A stretch of 64,000 nucleotides of DNA. It comes from Blastococcus saxobsidens (lineage in GTDB: Bacteria > Actinomycetota > Actinomycetes > Mycobacteriales > Geodermatophilaceae). This document shows positions 7,500 to 16,368 of this stretch, one piece after another (position 1 is the first letter of the stretch; the number at the start of each line of letters is the position of its first letter). Location: positions 1 to 64,000 of the forward strand of contig NZ_POQT01000011.1 in assembly GCF_002938435.1 (NCBI RefSeq), in the 5' to 3' direction. Below the pieces are notes generated by a model. It worked only from the letters and a program-made list of their open reading frames with translations, was not told the DNA's origin and did not search any database. The translations under genes were made by a program, and so were the position numbers.

Positions 7500-9182
7500 A
7501 TGTCGCGGCACGAGGGGGAACTGGTGCCCGAGTACAGCTCCGGGGTGCCTGCGGAGAATCTGCTGGCCGCGCTCCCGGACACCGTGGTCGTCGCCGACGC
7601 CCACGGCATGGTGGCCTACGTCAGCCCCGCCGTCGAGGCGCTGCTCGGATACCGCCCGGCGGACCTGATCGGGAGACCGCTGCAGGTGCTGATGCCCGAG
7701 CGTCTGCGCCGGGGGCACGGCGAGGGCTTCTCCCGCTTCCGCGCCACCGGCGAGGGCAAGCTCGTCGGGGCCACCACCCAGGTGCCGGCGCTGCACGCCG
7801 CCGGCCACGAGGTGGCCGTCGACCTCACCCTCTCCCGCCTCGCCGCGACGCCCGGGGCCACGGCCACGGACGCCTTCGTCGTCGGGGTGCTCCGTGACGC
7901 CAGCACGACGATCCTCCTGGAGCGCCAGTTCCAGGTGAGCCGGTACCTCGCCGCCACGCTCCGGGTGACCGCCGCCCTCACCGAGGCGCGGGACGCCGAC
8001 ATCGCCTTCCAGCAACTGCTGCCGACGCTCTGCATGGAGCTGGACTGGGACGCCGCGATGCTGTGGCAGCCCGACGAGCGGGGCGGGCTCGCCCACGCCG
8101 GCACCTGGAGCGCACCCGCCAGCCCCGTGCCCGCACTCGTCGCCGAGTCCACCGGCCGATCGTTCCGGCGCGGTGAGGGGCTGCCGGGGCATGCGTGGCA
8201 GCAGCGCGAGCCCGTGGTGGTCGAGAACCTCGGTTCCGATCCACGGGTGGTGCGTCGCAGCGCGATGCGGGCCGACGGGCTGAGCACCGGCGTCGCCTTC
8301 CCCGTGCTGCGCGGGGACACGCTGCTCGCCGTCTGCGAACTGTTCTCGACCGATCCGCGGCCGGTCCCGCCGGAGCTGCTGGAGGTGCTCTCCCACGCCG
8401 GCCGGCAGATCGGCCAGTTCCTCGCCCGGCTCCGGGCCGAGTCCGACGTCCGCGAGCTGGCCGACACCCTGCAGCGGAGCCTGCTGCCCTCGCACCTGCC
8501 CACCATCCCGGGCGTCCAGCTGGCCGCCCGGTACCGCCCCGGCGGCGACACAGCGCTGGTGGGCGGCGACACCTACGACGTCATGCCGCTGCCCGACGGG
8601 CGCTGGATGGTGCTCATCGCCGACGTCTGCGGCACCGGCGCCGAGGCGGCCGCGGTCACGGCGGTCACCCGGCACACCGCCCGCGCGGCTGCCGCCTCCG
8701 GCGGCCCGGCGGAGATCCTCTCGGCCGTCAACACCGCCCTCCTGCACGAGCAGGGCCAGGCCCCGCTGCGCTTCGTCACCGCCTGCTGCCTGGTGCTGGA
8801 ACCGGCCGAGGACGGGCACCGGGTGTGCCTGAGCGTCGCCGGCCACCCGCTCCCGATCCTCCGCGGTGCCACCGGGGCGGCCCGGGAGGTCGGGACCGCG
8901 GGCCGGCCGCTCGGCATCGACGCCGACGTGGAGTTCGACGAGTCGGCCCTCGACCTCCCTCCGGGGTCGACGCTGGTGCTCTACACCGACGGGGTGACCG
9001 AGGCGCGGGACGACGCCGGGCGCCAGTTCGGGGAGGACGCCCTCCTCCGGGTCCTCACCGGCGCCCCCGCCGACGCGGAGGCGACGGTCGGAGCGGTGAC
9101 CGCGGCCGTCGAGCAGCAGCTGGCCGGCTCCCGCCACGAGCACGACGACCTCGCCGTCCTGGCGCTCTCCATCCCTCGCTGA
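7500..9182 (+). CDS. PAS-GAF-SpoIIE (PP2C) protein phosphatase
   Basis: 560 residues. A PAS domain spans ~15-130 (TVVVADAHGMVAYVSPAVEA), a GAF domain ~150-310 (QLLPTLCMELDWDAAMLW), and a SpoIIE/RsbU-like PP2C phosphatase ~335-558 with metal-binding blocks VGGDTYDV, IADVCGTGAEAA, LYTDGVTEARDD and HDDLAVLAL. This class dephosphorylates anti-sigma-factor antagonists and so feeds partner-switching stress control. The ATG at 7500 is used; a GTG at 7524 preceded by GAGGGGG at ideal spacing is an equally good start. The window also has SigB-like promoters (near 43.7 and 58.7 kb) that such a phosphatase might control; that link is inference. Confidence 0.92.
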   Translation: MSRHEGELVPEYSSGVPAENLLAALPDTVVVADAHGMVAYVSPAVEALLGYRPADLIGRPLQVLMPERLRRGHGEGFSRFRATGEGKLVGATTQVPALHAAGHEVAVDLTLSRLAATPGATATDAFVVGVLRDASTTILLERQFQVSRYLAATLRVTAALTEARDADIAFQQLLPTLCMELDWDAAMLWQPDERGGLAHAGTWSAPASPVPALVAESTGRSFRRGEGLPGHAWQQREPVVVENLGSDPRVVRRSAMRADGLSTGVAFPVLRGDTLLAVCELFSTDPRPVPPELLEVLSHAGRQIGQFLARLRAESDVRELADTLQRSLLPSHLPTIPGVQLAARYRPGGDTALVGGDTYDVMPLPDGRWMVLIADVCGTGAEAAAVTAVTRHTARAAAASGGPAEILSAVNTALLHEQGQAPLRFVTACCLVLEPAEDGHRVCLSVAGHPLPILRGATGAAREVGTAGRPLGIDADVEFDESALDLPPGSTLVLYTDGVTEARDDAGRQFGEDALLRVLTGAPADAEATVGAVTAAVEQQLAGSRHEHDDLAVLALSIPR

Positions 9183-9272
9183 GGCTCGCGCCCGGGACAC
9201 CGACGACGAGGGCGCTCGGCACGTGAGCCGTCGAGCGCCGACGTGACGCGGCGGCTCGCTACGGTGGCGGGC

Positions 9273-10775
9273 GTGGCGCGCGTCGTGGTGGTGGGCGCCG
9301 GGCTCGGCGGGCTGGCCGCCGCGGCACGTCTGGCGGCGCTGGGCCACGCCGTGACGGTCCTGGAGCAGGCCGCCGAGTTCGGCGGGAAGCTCGGCTGGTT
9401 CACCCGCGACGGGCACTCCTTCGACACCGGGCCGAGCCTGGTCACCCTGCCGCAGGTGCAGCGGGACCTCTTCGCGGCCACCGGCGCCCGGCTCGAGGAC
9501 GCCGTCGACCTGGTGCGCCTGGACCCGGCCGTCGGCTACCGCTTCGCCGACGGCACCGCGCTGGCGATGCCGGGCCGGCTCGACGCCGTCCCCGCCGCGC
9601 TCGACGACGCACTGGGTCCGGACGCCGGCCGCCAGTGGAGCGCCCTGCTCGACCGGGCCGCGACGATGTGGCGGATCAGCGAGGAACCCTTCCTGCGCAC
9701 CCCGCTGGCCGGGGCCGCCACGCTCGCCCGGCTGGCCCGCCGTCCCGGCGACGTGCGGGCGATCGCCCCGTGGCAGTCGCTGCGGGGGCTCGGCCGGCAG
9801 TACCTGCGCCACCCCCACCTGCGCACGCTGCTCGACCGCTACGCCACGTACTCCGGCTCCGATCCGCGACGCGCCCCCGCGGTGCTCGCGACCGTGCCGT
9901 ACGCCGAGCAGGCGTTCGGTTCCTGGTACGTGCGCGGCGGCCTGCACCGGCTGGCCCGGGCGGTGCTGGAGCGGGCCGTCGCGCACGGCGCCGTCGTCCG
10001 GACCGGCAGTGCCGTCGCCCGGGTGCTGCTGGACGCCGGGCGGGTCGCCGGCGTGCAGCTGGCCGGCGGGGAGCGGGTGGCCGCGGACGTCGTCGTCTCC
10101 GGCGTCGACGCCGCCGCCCTGCACACCGACCTGCTCCCGGAGGACAGGCGCACCCGCGCCGCCCGCCGCGACCTCGGCCGGGCCACGCCGTCGCTGTCGG
10201 GGTTCGTCCTGCTCCTCGCGCTGCGCGGCCGCACCGAGGGGCTGGCGCACCACACCGTGCTGTTCCCCGACGACTACGACGCCGAGTTCGACGCGGTGTT
10301 CGGGGTCGGCCGGCACGCGGGGCACCCCGCCCCGGTCGCCGACCCGACGGTCTACATCAGCGCCCCCGAGGACCCCGCGCTGGTGCCCGACGCCGACAGC
10401 GAGTCGTGGTTCGTGCTGGTGAACGCCCCGCGGCACGACCCGGTCGGTGGCGTGGACTGGAGCTCTCCCGGACTCGCCGAGCGGTACGCCGACCGGGTGC
10501 TGGAGGTGATGGCCGCCCGCGGGCACGACGTGCGGGGCCGGCTGCGCTGGCGCGTGGTGCGCACCCCGGCCGACCTGGAACGGGACACCGGCAGCGTCGG
10601 CGGCTCGATCTACGGCACGTCCAGCAACGGCAGCCGGGCGGCGTTCCTGCGCCCGGCCAACGCCTCGCAGGTGCCCGGCCTCTTCCTCGTGGGCGGGTCC
10701 GCGCACCCGGGCGGCGGGCTGCCCCTGGTCGGGCTCTCGGCGCAGATCGTGGCGGGCCTCGTCGGACCGGCCTGA
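9273..10775 (+). CDS. CrtI-family carotenoid (phytoene) desaturase/FAD oxidoreductase
   Basis: 500 residues from the GTG at 9273, which places the FAD dinucleotide motif VVVVGAGLGGLAAAARL at the very N-terminus; a GTG ten codons upstream is an alternative. The C-terminal block GLFLVGGSAHPGGGLPLVGLS is the bacterial phytoene-desaturase signature. The enzyme family introduces double bonds into C40 or C30 carotenoid precursors at the membrane. No phytoene synthase or cyclase is next to it, so it may be CrtI proper, a CrtD-like enzyme, or another member of the family. It converges with a methyltransferase gene, leaving 2 bases between them. Confidence 0.85.
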   Translation: MARVVVVGAGLGGLAAAARLAALGHAVTVLEQAAEFGGKLGWFTRDGHSFDTGPSLVTLPQVQRDLFAATGARLEDAVDLVRLDPAVGYRFADGTALAMPGRLDAVPAALDDALGPDAGRQWSALLDRAATMWRISEEPFLRTPLAGAATLARLARRPGDVRAIAPWQSLRGLGRQYLRHPHLRTLLDRYATYSGSDPRRAPAVLATVPYAEQAFGSWYVRGGLHRLARAVLERAVAHGAVVRTGSAVARVLLDAGRVAGVQLAGGERVAADVVVSGVDAAALHTDLLPEDRRTRAARRDLGRATPSLSGFVLLLALRGRTEGLAHHTVLFPDDYDAEFDAVFGVGRHAGHPAPVADPTVYISAPEDPALVPDADSESWFVLVNAPRHDPVGGVDWSSPGLAERYADRVLEVMAARGHDVRGRLRWRVVRTPADLERDTGSVGGSIYGTSSNGSRAAFLRPANASQVPGLFLVGGSAHPGGGLPLVGLSAQIVAGLVGPA

Positions 10776-10777
10776 GA

Positions 10778-11800
10778 TCAGCGGAGCCGCGTGGCCTCCA
10801 GGGCGATCAACGGGGCCCCCGGTGCGATCCGCCGCGGCTCGCGCGGCAGCAGGCCGGCCGCCCGCAGCGCGGCCGACAGCGAGTCGACGTCCGGGAGCGA
10901 CATGTCCCCCTCCTGGGCGCGCAGCAGCAGGTCGAAGTGCCGGCTGAACAGGTGCGGCGTCGCGATCGTCGTGACCACCAGCAGCGTCCCTCCCGGCGCC
11001 AGCAGCGCGGCGATGCCCGCCAGCAGGGCGGGCCGCTCCTCGGCCGGCACGTAGTAGACGACGTTGGCCAGCAGTGCGAGGTCGAACGTCCCCGCCGTCC
11101 CGACGGCGAGGTCCCGGACGTCGGCGCGCAGCACCCGTCCCCGCACGCCGAGACCCCGGTCGTCCAGGGTCCGCCGGGCCAGCGCGGCGGCGGCCTCGTC
11201 GAGATCGATCCCCACGCCTTCCGCTCCGGGGGCGGCCGCCAGCATCGTGGCCAGCTGCAGCCCCGCGCCGCAGCCCGCGTCGAGCACCCTGCGCGGCGAC
11301 GCCTCGGCGACCGCCTCCCGCAGGACGTCGTCGACGAACGGTTCGAAGGCGGCCGACACCCGTGCGATGACCGCACCCTGCTCGACGACGTCGCGCCGCC
11401 CCGGCGCACCGGCGAGGAGGCCGTCCAGCTCGCGGTACACGCCGGTGTGGAACCCGGCGAAGGCCTCGTACGAGGCGCGCACCAGGTCGTCGGAGACCAC
11501 GGCCCGCCCGGCGGGGGCCAGCGACCACCGGGCGTCCTCCTCCCGGACCAGGTCGGCCACGCTCAGGACCCGCAGGAACGCCTCCAGCAGGTCCTCCCTC
11601 GCCACCCCGAGCCGTCGGGCCAGGTCGGCGGTCGTCGCGGGCCCGTCCCGGACGGCGTCCAGCACCCCGGTGCCCAGTCCCGCCGCTCCCACGTGCAGCC
11701 GGACCGCCGCCTGGCCGTCGCGGGTGGCCCGGAGCCGGGCCGCGGCGTTCCCCGCCCGCAGCACCGTGACCAGGGTGCGGGGGCTGAACATCCGGGCCAC
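10778..11800 (-). CDS. class I SAM-dependent methyltransferase with N-terminal winged helix
   Basis: 340 residues. The GTG at 11800 is chosen because GAGGAGG lies 5 bases upstream; the ATG three codons later is less well placed. Residues ~40-90 form a winged-helix dimerisation-type region (TTADLARRLGVAREDLLEAF), as in small-molecule O-methyltransferases. Motif I is VLDAGCGAGLQLATML and the acidic loop is VGIDLDEAAAALARR. The substrate is unknown. It sits downstream of the 487-residue unknown gene on the same strand with an ~80-base gap and next to a CrtI-type gene, hinting at a small secondary or lipid metabolism locus. Confidence 0.82.
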   Translation of the reverse strand: MARMFSPRTLVTVLRAGNAAARLRATRDGQAAVRLHVGAAGLGTGVLDAVRDGPATTADLARRLGVAREDLLEAFLRVLSVADLVREEDARWSLAPAGRAVVSDDLVRASYEAFAGFHTGVYRELDGLLAGAPGRRDVVEQGAVIARVSAAFEPFVDDVLREAVAEASPRRVLDAGCGAGLQLATMLAAAPGAEGVGIDLDEAAAALARRTLDDRGLGVRGRVLRADVRDLAVGTAGTFDLALLANVVYYVPAEERPALLAGIAALLAPGGTLLVVTTIATPHLFSRHFDLLLRAQEGDMSLPDVDSLSAALRAAGLLPREPRRIAPGAPLIALEATRLR

Positions 11801-11879
11801 GTGCGCCTCCTCGGGTCGGCCGGGGACCCACTGTGGCCCGGCCGGCCGAAGCGCACCAGTGCCTCGCCCGCAACCCGGC

Positions 11880-13343
11880 TCAGGCCCGGGCGGCCCCGTA
11901 ACCGAGCAGCGCCGCGAGCCCGAGGGCGCTGCGCGGGGCGTAGGCGGCCCGCCACAGACCGCCGTGCGCGGCCTCGTGGGCCTCGTCCTGCCACGGGTGC
12001 GCGTGCGTCGGCCCGCCGCCGGTGTGCAGGTCGTGGACCAGCAGCGCGGCCATGAGCACGTTGGCCGTGGCGGGCTCGAAGATCTGGACACCGAACCGGT
12101 GCGCCCCGGCGTAGGCCGCCGCCAGCGCCCGGTTCTTGACCACCGACCGGGTGCGCGTCGGTGGCGCCACGTTCATCGAGACGGTGCTCCCGGACGCGCG
12201 CGCCACCGTCGCCCGCCAGCGCTGGAGACGCTTGGCCAGCGCGTAGTTGGGGCCCTGCTGGGCCACCAGGCTGTCGGCGATGCCCGGGTCGGCGCCCGGT
12301 ACGTACGCGCGCCGCAGCAGCCGTCCGCCGGACACCGTGCGCAGCGGCCGGCCGAGGAGCTTCGCCGTCCGGGACCGGGCGGCGTATGCCCGCACCGACT
12401 GCTGCACGGCCTCGGCGGACACGGCGAAGACGTCGGTCGGTGTCGCGAGGAAGGCCAGCGCCAGCTCGGGTCGCGCGGCGGTGAGCCGCACCGTCAGCGC
12501 GTCGACGGCCGTGGAGACCCGGACGTTCGTGGCGCCGTCGGCGTAGACGTAGTTGCCGAGCACCGGCCGCCCGGGCAGGCCGGCGGCCCAGTCGGCGAAC
12601 GCCGGTACCTCGGCGACGAGATCCCCGCCCGCTCGGCGCGGGTCGGCGTCGGTCCCGGTCCCGTCCATCGGCACCAGCAGGGTGCCGGCCCCGCTGCGCG
12701 CGGTGTCCAGCACCCGCTCCCACAGCGGCGCCCGTGGCAGGTCGACCGCGGCCACGCGGGCACCCCAGCGGAGCAGCGCGGTCAGCGGCCCCATCTCCGC
12801 GCCCGCACCGAGGACGACGACGGTGCTGTCGGGGAGGGAGAGCCACCCCGGGTTGGCCGCCACGGTCCGCACCGCCTCGGCGCACGACGGCTCGACGATC
12901 CCGTCCTCGGCCCAGCGGTCCAGCCGGCGCAGGAGCGCGTCCCCGCGCAACCGCTCCCCGTGGAAGGGCAGCGAGAGCTCCCGCTCGGGCTCGGCCGTGC
13001 CCGTCACCTCCACGGTGCGCAGCGACCGGCCGGCGGGCGCGGCGGTCAGGGCCCCCAGGTCGGTCTCGCCGTCCTGGCCCGCGACCCGCATGCGCGCGTG
13101 CAGCGAGTCCAGCCCGAAGGCGGCGATCGTCCGAGCCGCCTCGGCCGACGGCAGCCCGGCCTCGACCAGCCGCCGGAAGTGGGTCAGGTAGCCGGCCCGC
13201 CAGTTCGTCTCGTGCGCCGCGGCCAGTGCTCCCGCTGCGTCGACCGGGCGCAGCGCATCGGCGACGACGGCGCGACCGAGCGCGCCCGTGCTGCGTCGTC
13301 CGTCGGGTCCGGCCGGGAACACGACACCACGTTGCTCGCTCAC
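11880..13343 (-). CDS. uncharacterised 487-residue protein with Rossmann-like core
   Basis: I do not recognise this family by name. The GTG at 13343 has GGAG five bases upstream. The N-terminal 165 residues are helical and lack known motifs. Residues ~174-202 (VVVLGAGAEMGPLTALLRWG, then acidic AAVDLP) are a clear nucleotide- or SAM-binding beta-alpha-beta unit, so an oxidoreductase or methyltransferase-like fold is plausible. A conserved-looking stretch GNYVYADGATNVRVS follows, and the C-terminus is hydrophobic and Ala-rich. Its neighbours are a methyltransferase on the same strand and a CrtI-like gene. No signal peptide is evident. Confidence 0.7.
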   Translation of the reverse strand: MSEQRGVVFPAGPDGRRSTGALGRAVVADALRPVDAAGALAAAHETNWRAGYLTHFRRLVEAGLPSAEAARTIAAFGLDSLHARMRVAGQDGETDLGALTAAPAGRSLRTVEVTGTAEPERELSLPFHGERLRGDALLRRLDRWAEDGIVEPSCAEAVRTVAANPGWLSLPDSTVVVLGAGAEMGPLTALLRWGARVAAVDLPRAPLWERVLDTARSGAGTLLVPMDGTGTDADPRRAGGDLVAEVPAFADWAAGLPGRPVLGNYVYADGATNVRVSTAVDALTVRLTAARPELALAFLATPTDVFAVSAEAVQQSVRAYAARSRTAKLLGRPLRTVSGGRLLRRAYVPGADPGIADSLVAQQGPNYALAKRLQRWRATVARASGSTVSMNVAPPTRTRSVVKNRALAAAYAGAHRFGVQIFEPATANVLMAALLVHDLHTGGGPTHAHPWQDEAHEAAHGGLWRAAYAPRSALGLAALLGYGAARA

Positions 13344-13588
13344 AGCTGCTCCACCACTCCCCCAGCTTTCACCGGCGCACCCGACCGCGGCCAGCCGGCT
13401 CCCTGCCCACCACCTCGGCGACGCCCGCGCGGCCTCGCTCGGTTGAGCACGTCCGATCCGGGCTATGAGCACCGAACCGGTCCAGCACGGGGCCGACCCG
13501 ACCCGGTCGAGCCGCGTCGCCACCCGGGCGCCCCACGTCCGGGCGGCGAGCGACCGAGGTGTCCGACGGCACGGAAAGCGAGATCCAC

Positions 13589-14248
13589 ATGCCTCCTGCA
13601 GCCACCGACCTCTACGCGGCGGCTCTGCAATCCGTCCGATCTGACGAGGTGGCCGGATCCCGGCCGTGGTCCGTACGCGACCACGACGGACGCGCGTTCC
13701 CCCTTGCCGGTGCGCTGGACCGGTGGACCGGGCGCGCCGACGCCGTGGACCGACGCTTCCTCGGCCGCGCCCGGGGAACCGTGCTCGACATCGGCTGCGG
13801 GCCGGGTCGGCTGGCCGCTGAACTGGCCCGCACCGGCGTGCACGCGCTGGGGCTCGACATCTCCCCGGCGGCGTTGCGGCTGGCTCGCCGGTCAGGGGCC
13901 ACCGTCATCCAGCGATCGGTCTTCGAGCCCGTCGTCGCGGAGGGTTTGTGGGGTACCGCGCTGCTCGCCGACGGCAACATCGGCATCGGCGGCGATCCCA
14001 CGGTCCTGCTCCGGCGGTGCCGGTCACTGCTCGCACCTGACGGGTTGGTGCTGGTGGAGACCGAGCGCCCCGGGGCGGGGCTGCGGACCACCCGCCTGCG
14101 GCTCGAACGGGTCGACGCGGTCAGCGCCTGGTTCGACTGGGCCGAGGTCGGCTGCGACGCCGTCGAGGAGCTCGCCGGCTCGGCGGGCCTCCATCCGAGC
14201 GAGACCTGGCAGGACGGGGGCCGCTGGTTCGTGGCACTGCGCCGCTGA
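13589..14248 (+). CDS. class I SAM-dependent methyltransferase
   Basis: 219 residues from the ATG at 13589; a GTG ten codons upstream in the same frame is an alternative. Motif I is VLDIGCGPGRLAAELA, followed by the acidic strand LGLDISPAAL, so the fold is clear. A later LLADGNIGIGGDPTVLLRRC segment resembles the group that methylates small molecules. The substrate is unknown. It is the last plus-strand gene before a pair of strong hairpins and the convergent DUF3117 gene. Confidence 0.8.
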   Translation: MPPAATDLYAAALQSVRSDEVAGSRPWSVRDHDGRAFPLAGALDRWTGRADAVDRRFLGRARGTVLDIGCGPGRLAAELARTGVHALGLDISPAALRLARRSGATVIQRSVFEPVVAEGLWGTALLADGNIGIGGDPTVLLRRCRSLLAPDGLVLVETERPGAGLRTTRLRLERVDAVSAWFDWAEVGCDAVEELAGSAGLHPSETWQDGGRWFVALRR

Positions 14249-14305
14249 CCTCGTCCTCGTCCCTGCGCCGCGACGGAGCGGCGCTGCACGACCGGTCGGG
14301 GGAAC

Positions 14306-14352
14306 GACACGGCCCCGGCTGCCGGCGAGGTGCCGGCGGCCGGGGCCGTGTC
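14306..14352 (+). terminator. long hairpin after the methyltransferase gene
   Basis: GACACGGCCCCGGC (14306-14319) pairs perfectly with GCCGGGGCCGTGTC (14339-14352), with further pairing GCCGGC/GCCGGC inside. No U-tract follows, which is normal in high-GC actinobacteria. It lies 57 bases past the methyltransferase stop. Confidence 0.65.
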
Positions 14353-14356
14353 GCCC

Positions 14357-14385
14357 GAGCGGGCCTGCCCGAGGCAGGCCCGCTC
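14357..14385 (-). terminator. perfect 13-bp hairpin after the DUF3117 gene
   Basis: GAGCGGGCCTGCC (14357-14369) and GGCAGGCCCGCTC (14373-14385) form a perfect stem with a three-base loop, ending 4 bases from the DUF3117 stop. Together with the preceding hairpin it insulates two convergent genes. Confidence 0.7.
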
Positions 14386-14389
14386 CGGT

Positions 14390-14557
14390 TCAGCTGGTCG
14401 CGCCCTTCAGTGCCTCGGACAACGCCGCCGCCTCGTCGGGCGACAGCTCGACCACCAGGCGACCGCCACCTTCCAGCGGGACCCGCATGACCAGTCCGCG
14501 CCCTTCCTTGGTGACCTCGAGGGGACCTTCACCCGTGCGCGGCTTCATGGCCGCCAT
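14390..14557 (-). CDS. DUF3117 small actinobacterial protein
   Basis: A 55-residue protein. It starts MAAMKPRTGEGPLEVTKEG and continues with RVPLEGGGRLVVEL, the pattern of the short DUF3117 proteins conserved throughout Actinobacteria, including mycobacteria. The Shine-Dalgarno sequence is GAAGGAGG five bases before the ATG, one of the strongest in the window. The function of the family is not known to me. It is cytoplasmic by composition. It lies next to tag on the same strand but is separated from it by ~110 bases. Confidence 0.93.
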   Translation of the reverse strand: MAAMKPRTGEGPLEVTKEGRGLVMRVPLEGGGRLVVELSPDEAAALSEALKGATS

Positions 14558-14669
14558 GCGTGCCTCCTTCGCCAGCCGCTCGCCTGCCTCGTGAACAGGC
14601 GCGCGGTGTCCGATGCTGTGAGCTCCGCAGCAATGATCCCGTATGACCGCATTCCGTCCAACATCGGGC

Positions 14670-15215
14670 CTATACGGGTGACGCCCGGAAGCAGCCGGTC
14701 ACGTGATCGTCGACCATGCCCGTCGCCTGCATCAGGGCGTAGGCGGTGGTCGGGCCGACGAACACGAATCCGCGCCGCTTGAGCTCCCGGGCCATGGCGA
14801 CCGACTCCGGACTCGTCGCCGGCACGTCGGCGAGGGTGCCGGGACGGCTCCGCGGGCCGGGCGGGGAGAAGGACCACAGCAGCTCGGAGAGGCCCTCGGG
14901 CAGCTGCTCGGCCGCACGGGCGTTGCTGACCGCCGCGGCGATCTTGGCCCGGTTGCGGACGATCCCGGCGTCCGCCATGAGCCGCTCCTGGTCGGCCTGC
15001 GTGAAGGCGGCCACCGCGCCGATGGAGAAGCCGGCGAAGGCGGCCCGGAACGCAGGCCGCTTGCGCAGGATGGTGATCCAGGAGAGCCCCGACTGGAACG
15101 CCTCGAGGGTGAGCCGCTCGAACAACGCGTCGTCGCCGCGCAGGGGCCTGCCCCACTCCTCGTCGTGGTAGGCGATGTAGTCGGGGGCACTCGTGGCCCA
15201 GGCGCAGCGCTGCAC
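14670..15215 (-). CDS. tag: DNA-3-methyladenine glycosylase I
   Basis: Base-excision repair glycosylase that removes 3-methyladenine from alkylated DNA. It has 181 residues from the GTG at 15215, giving the typical N-terminus QRCAWATSAPDYIAYHDEEWG with the family's Cys, His and acidic residues. Further family blocks are LTLEAFQSGLSW, GIVRNRAKIAA and GFVFVGPTTAYALMQATGMV. The zinc-binding set seems complete: Cys near the start, the YHDEEWG His, and a VDDHVTGC tail. It is divergent from the epimerase gene. Confidence 0.95.
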   Translation of the reverse strand: MQRCAWATSAPDYIAYHDEEWGRPLRGDDALFERLTLEAFQSGLSWITILRKRPAFRAAFAGFSIGAVAAFTQADQERLMADAGIVRNRAKIAAAVSNARAAEQLPEGLSELLWSFSPPGPRSRPGTLADVPATSPESVAMARELKRRGFVFVGPTTAYALMQATGMVDDHVTGCFRASPV

Positions 15216-15293
15216 GCCCCGGACCGTAGCCCCGGGCACCGACACCACCGCTCGACCGGCGGGGGAGGCCGCCCGGCAGTAGCCTCGCCGCTC

Positions 15294-16358
15294 GTGCGTG
15301 TCCTCGTCACCGGCGGTGCCGGCTTCATCGGTTCGGCGGTCGTGACCGCCCTGCGCGACAGCGGCCACGAGGTGCGGGTGCTCGACGCCCTGCTGCCGGC
15401 CGTCCACCCCGCGTACCCCGACGGGCCGCCGCTCCCAGCAGGAGCGGAACTGCTCGTCGGCGACGTGCGCGACGCCGCGACGGTCGACCGGGCCCTCGAC
15501 GGCGTGGATGCGGTGTGCCACCAGGCGGCGATGGTGGGGCTGGGCGTCGACGTGCAGGACATGCCGCTCTACGCGGGCATCAACGACCTGGGCACCGCCG
15601 TGCTGCTGGCCGCCATGGCCCGCGCCGGGATCGACCGATTGGTGCTGGCCAGCTCCATGGTCGTCTACGGGGAGGGCCGGTACTCCTGCGCCGAGCACGG
15701 TCCGGTGCCGGCGGCGCCGCGGCGGCGGGCCGACCTCGATGCCGGTCACTTCGAGCCGCCCTGCCCGCGCTGCGGCCGGCAGCTGGGCTGGGACCTGGTC
15801 ACCGAGGACGACGTGCCCGACCCGCGGAACACCTATGCGGCGACGAAGCTCGCCCAGGAGCACCTCTCGGCCGCGTGGGCCGGCGCGACCGGCGGCAGCG
15901 TCGTCGCCCTGCGGTACCACAACGTCTACGGCCCCCGGATGCCGCGGGACACCCCCTACGCGGGCGTGGCGTCGATCTTCCGCAGCGCCCTGGAGTCCGG
16001 CCGCGCCCCGGCCGTCTTCGAGGACGGCGGCCAGCAGCGCGACTTCGTGCACGTCTCCGACGTGGCGACGGCCAACCTTCGCGCCCTCGAGCACCCGCCC
16101 GGGGAGTCCGTCCTGCGCGCCTACAACGTGGCCTCGGGACGACCGCACACCGTCGGCGACATGGCCCGTGCGCTTGCCGACGCCATGGACGGCCCGGCGC
16201 CGGTGGTCACCGGCGAGTACCGGCTCGGGGACGTGCGGCACGTCGTGGCCAGCCCCGCCCGGGCGGAGACCGAGCTCGGCTTCCGGGCGCGGGTCGACTT
16301 CCTGGACGGCATGCGGGAGTTCGCCACCGTCCCGCTCCGCGCGGCCCCGCAGGGGTGA
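15294..16358 (+). CDS. NAD-dependent sugar-nucleotide epimerase/dehydratase (SDR family)
   Basis: 354 residues from a GTG, beginning VRVLVTGGAGFIGSAVV with the extended-SDR TGxxGxxG motif. The catalytic pair is in NTYAATKLAQEHL (YxxxK), and the active-site Ser/Thr region is VLASSMVVYGEG. Between these lies an unusual ~40-residue insertion carrying Cys residues (YSC..., then PPCPRCGRQ) that looks like a small zinc site. It probably acts on a nucleotide sugar or nucleoside-diphosphate substrate; the exact reaction cannot be assigned. It converges with a membrane glycosyltransferase-like gene. Confidence 0.88.
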   Translation: MRVLVTGGAGFIGSAVVTALRDSGHEVRVLDALLPAVHPAYPDGPPLPAGAELLVGDVRDAATVDRALDGVDAVCHQAAMVGLGVDVQDMPLYAGINDLGTAVLLAAMARAGIDRLVLASSMVVYGEGRYSCAEHGPVPAAPRRRADLDAGHFEPPCPRCGRQLGWDLVTEDDVPDPRNTYAATKLAQEHLSAAWAGATGGSVVALRYHNVYGPRMPRDTPYAGVASIFRSALESGRAPAVFEDGGQQRDFVHVSDVATANLRALEHPPGESVLRAYNVASGRPHTVGDMARALADAMDGPAPVVTGEYRLGDVRHVVASPARAETELGFRARVDFLDGMREFATVPLRAAPQG

Positions 16359-16368
16359 CCCCGGCCGA

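Noticed and set aside
6624-11873. A 1749-codon open frame on the minus strand
   Set aside because: It is antisense to the radical SAM, phosphatase and CrtI-like genes and shows only biased composition without domain patterns; no start context supports it.
11064-14594. A 1176-codon open frame on the plus strand
   Set aside because: It is antisense to the methyltransferase and the 487-residue gene and overlaps another methyltransferase out of frame. Composition is Ser/Arg/Pro-rich without conserved motifs.
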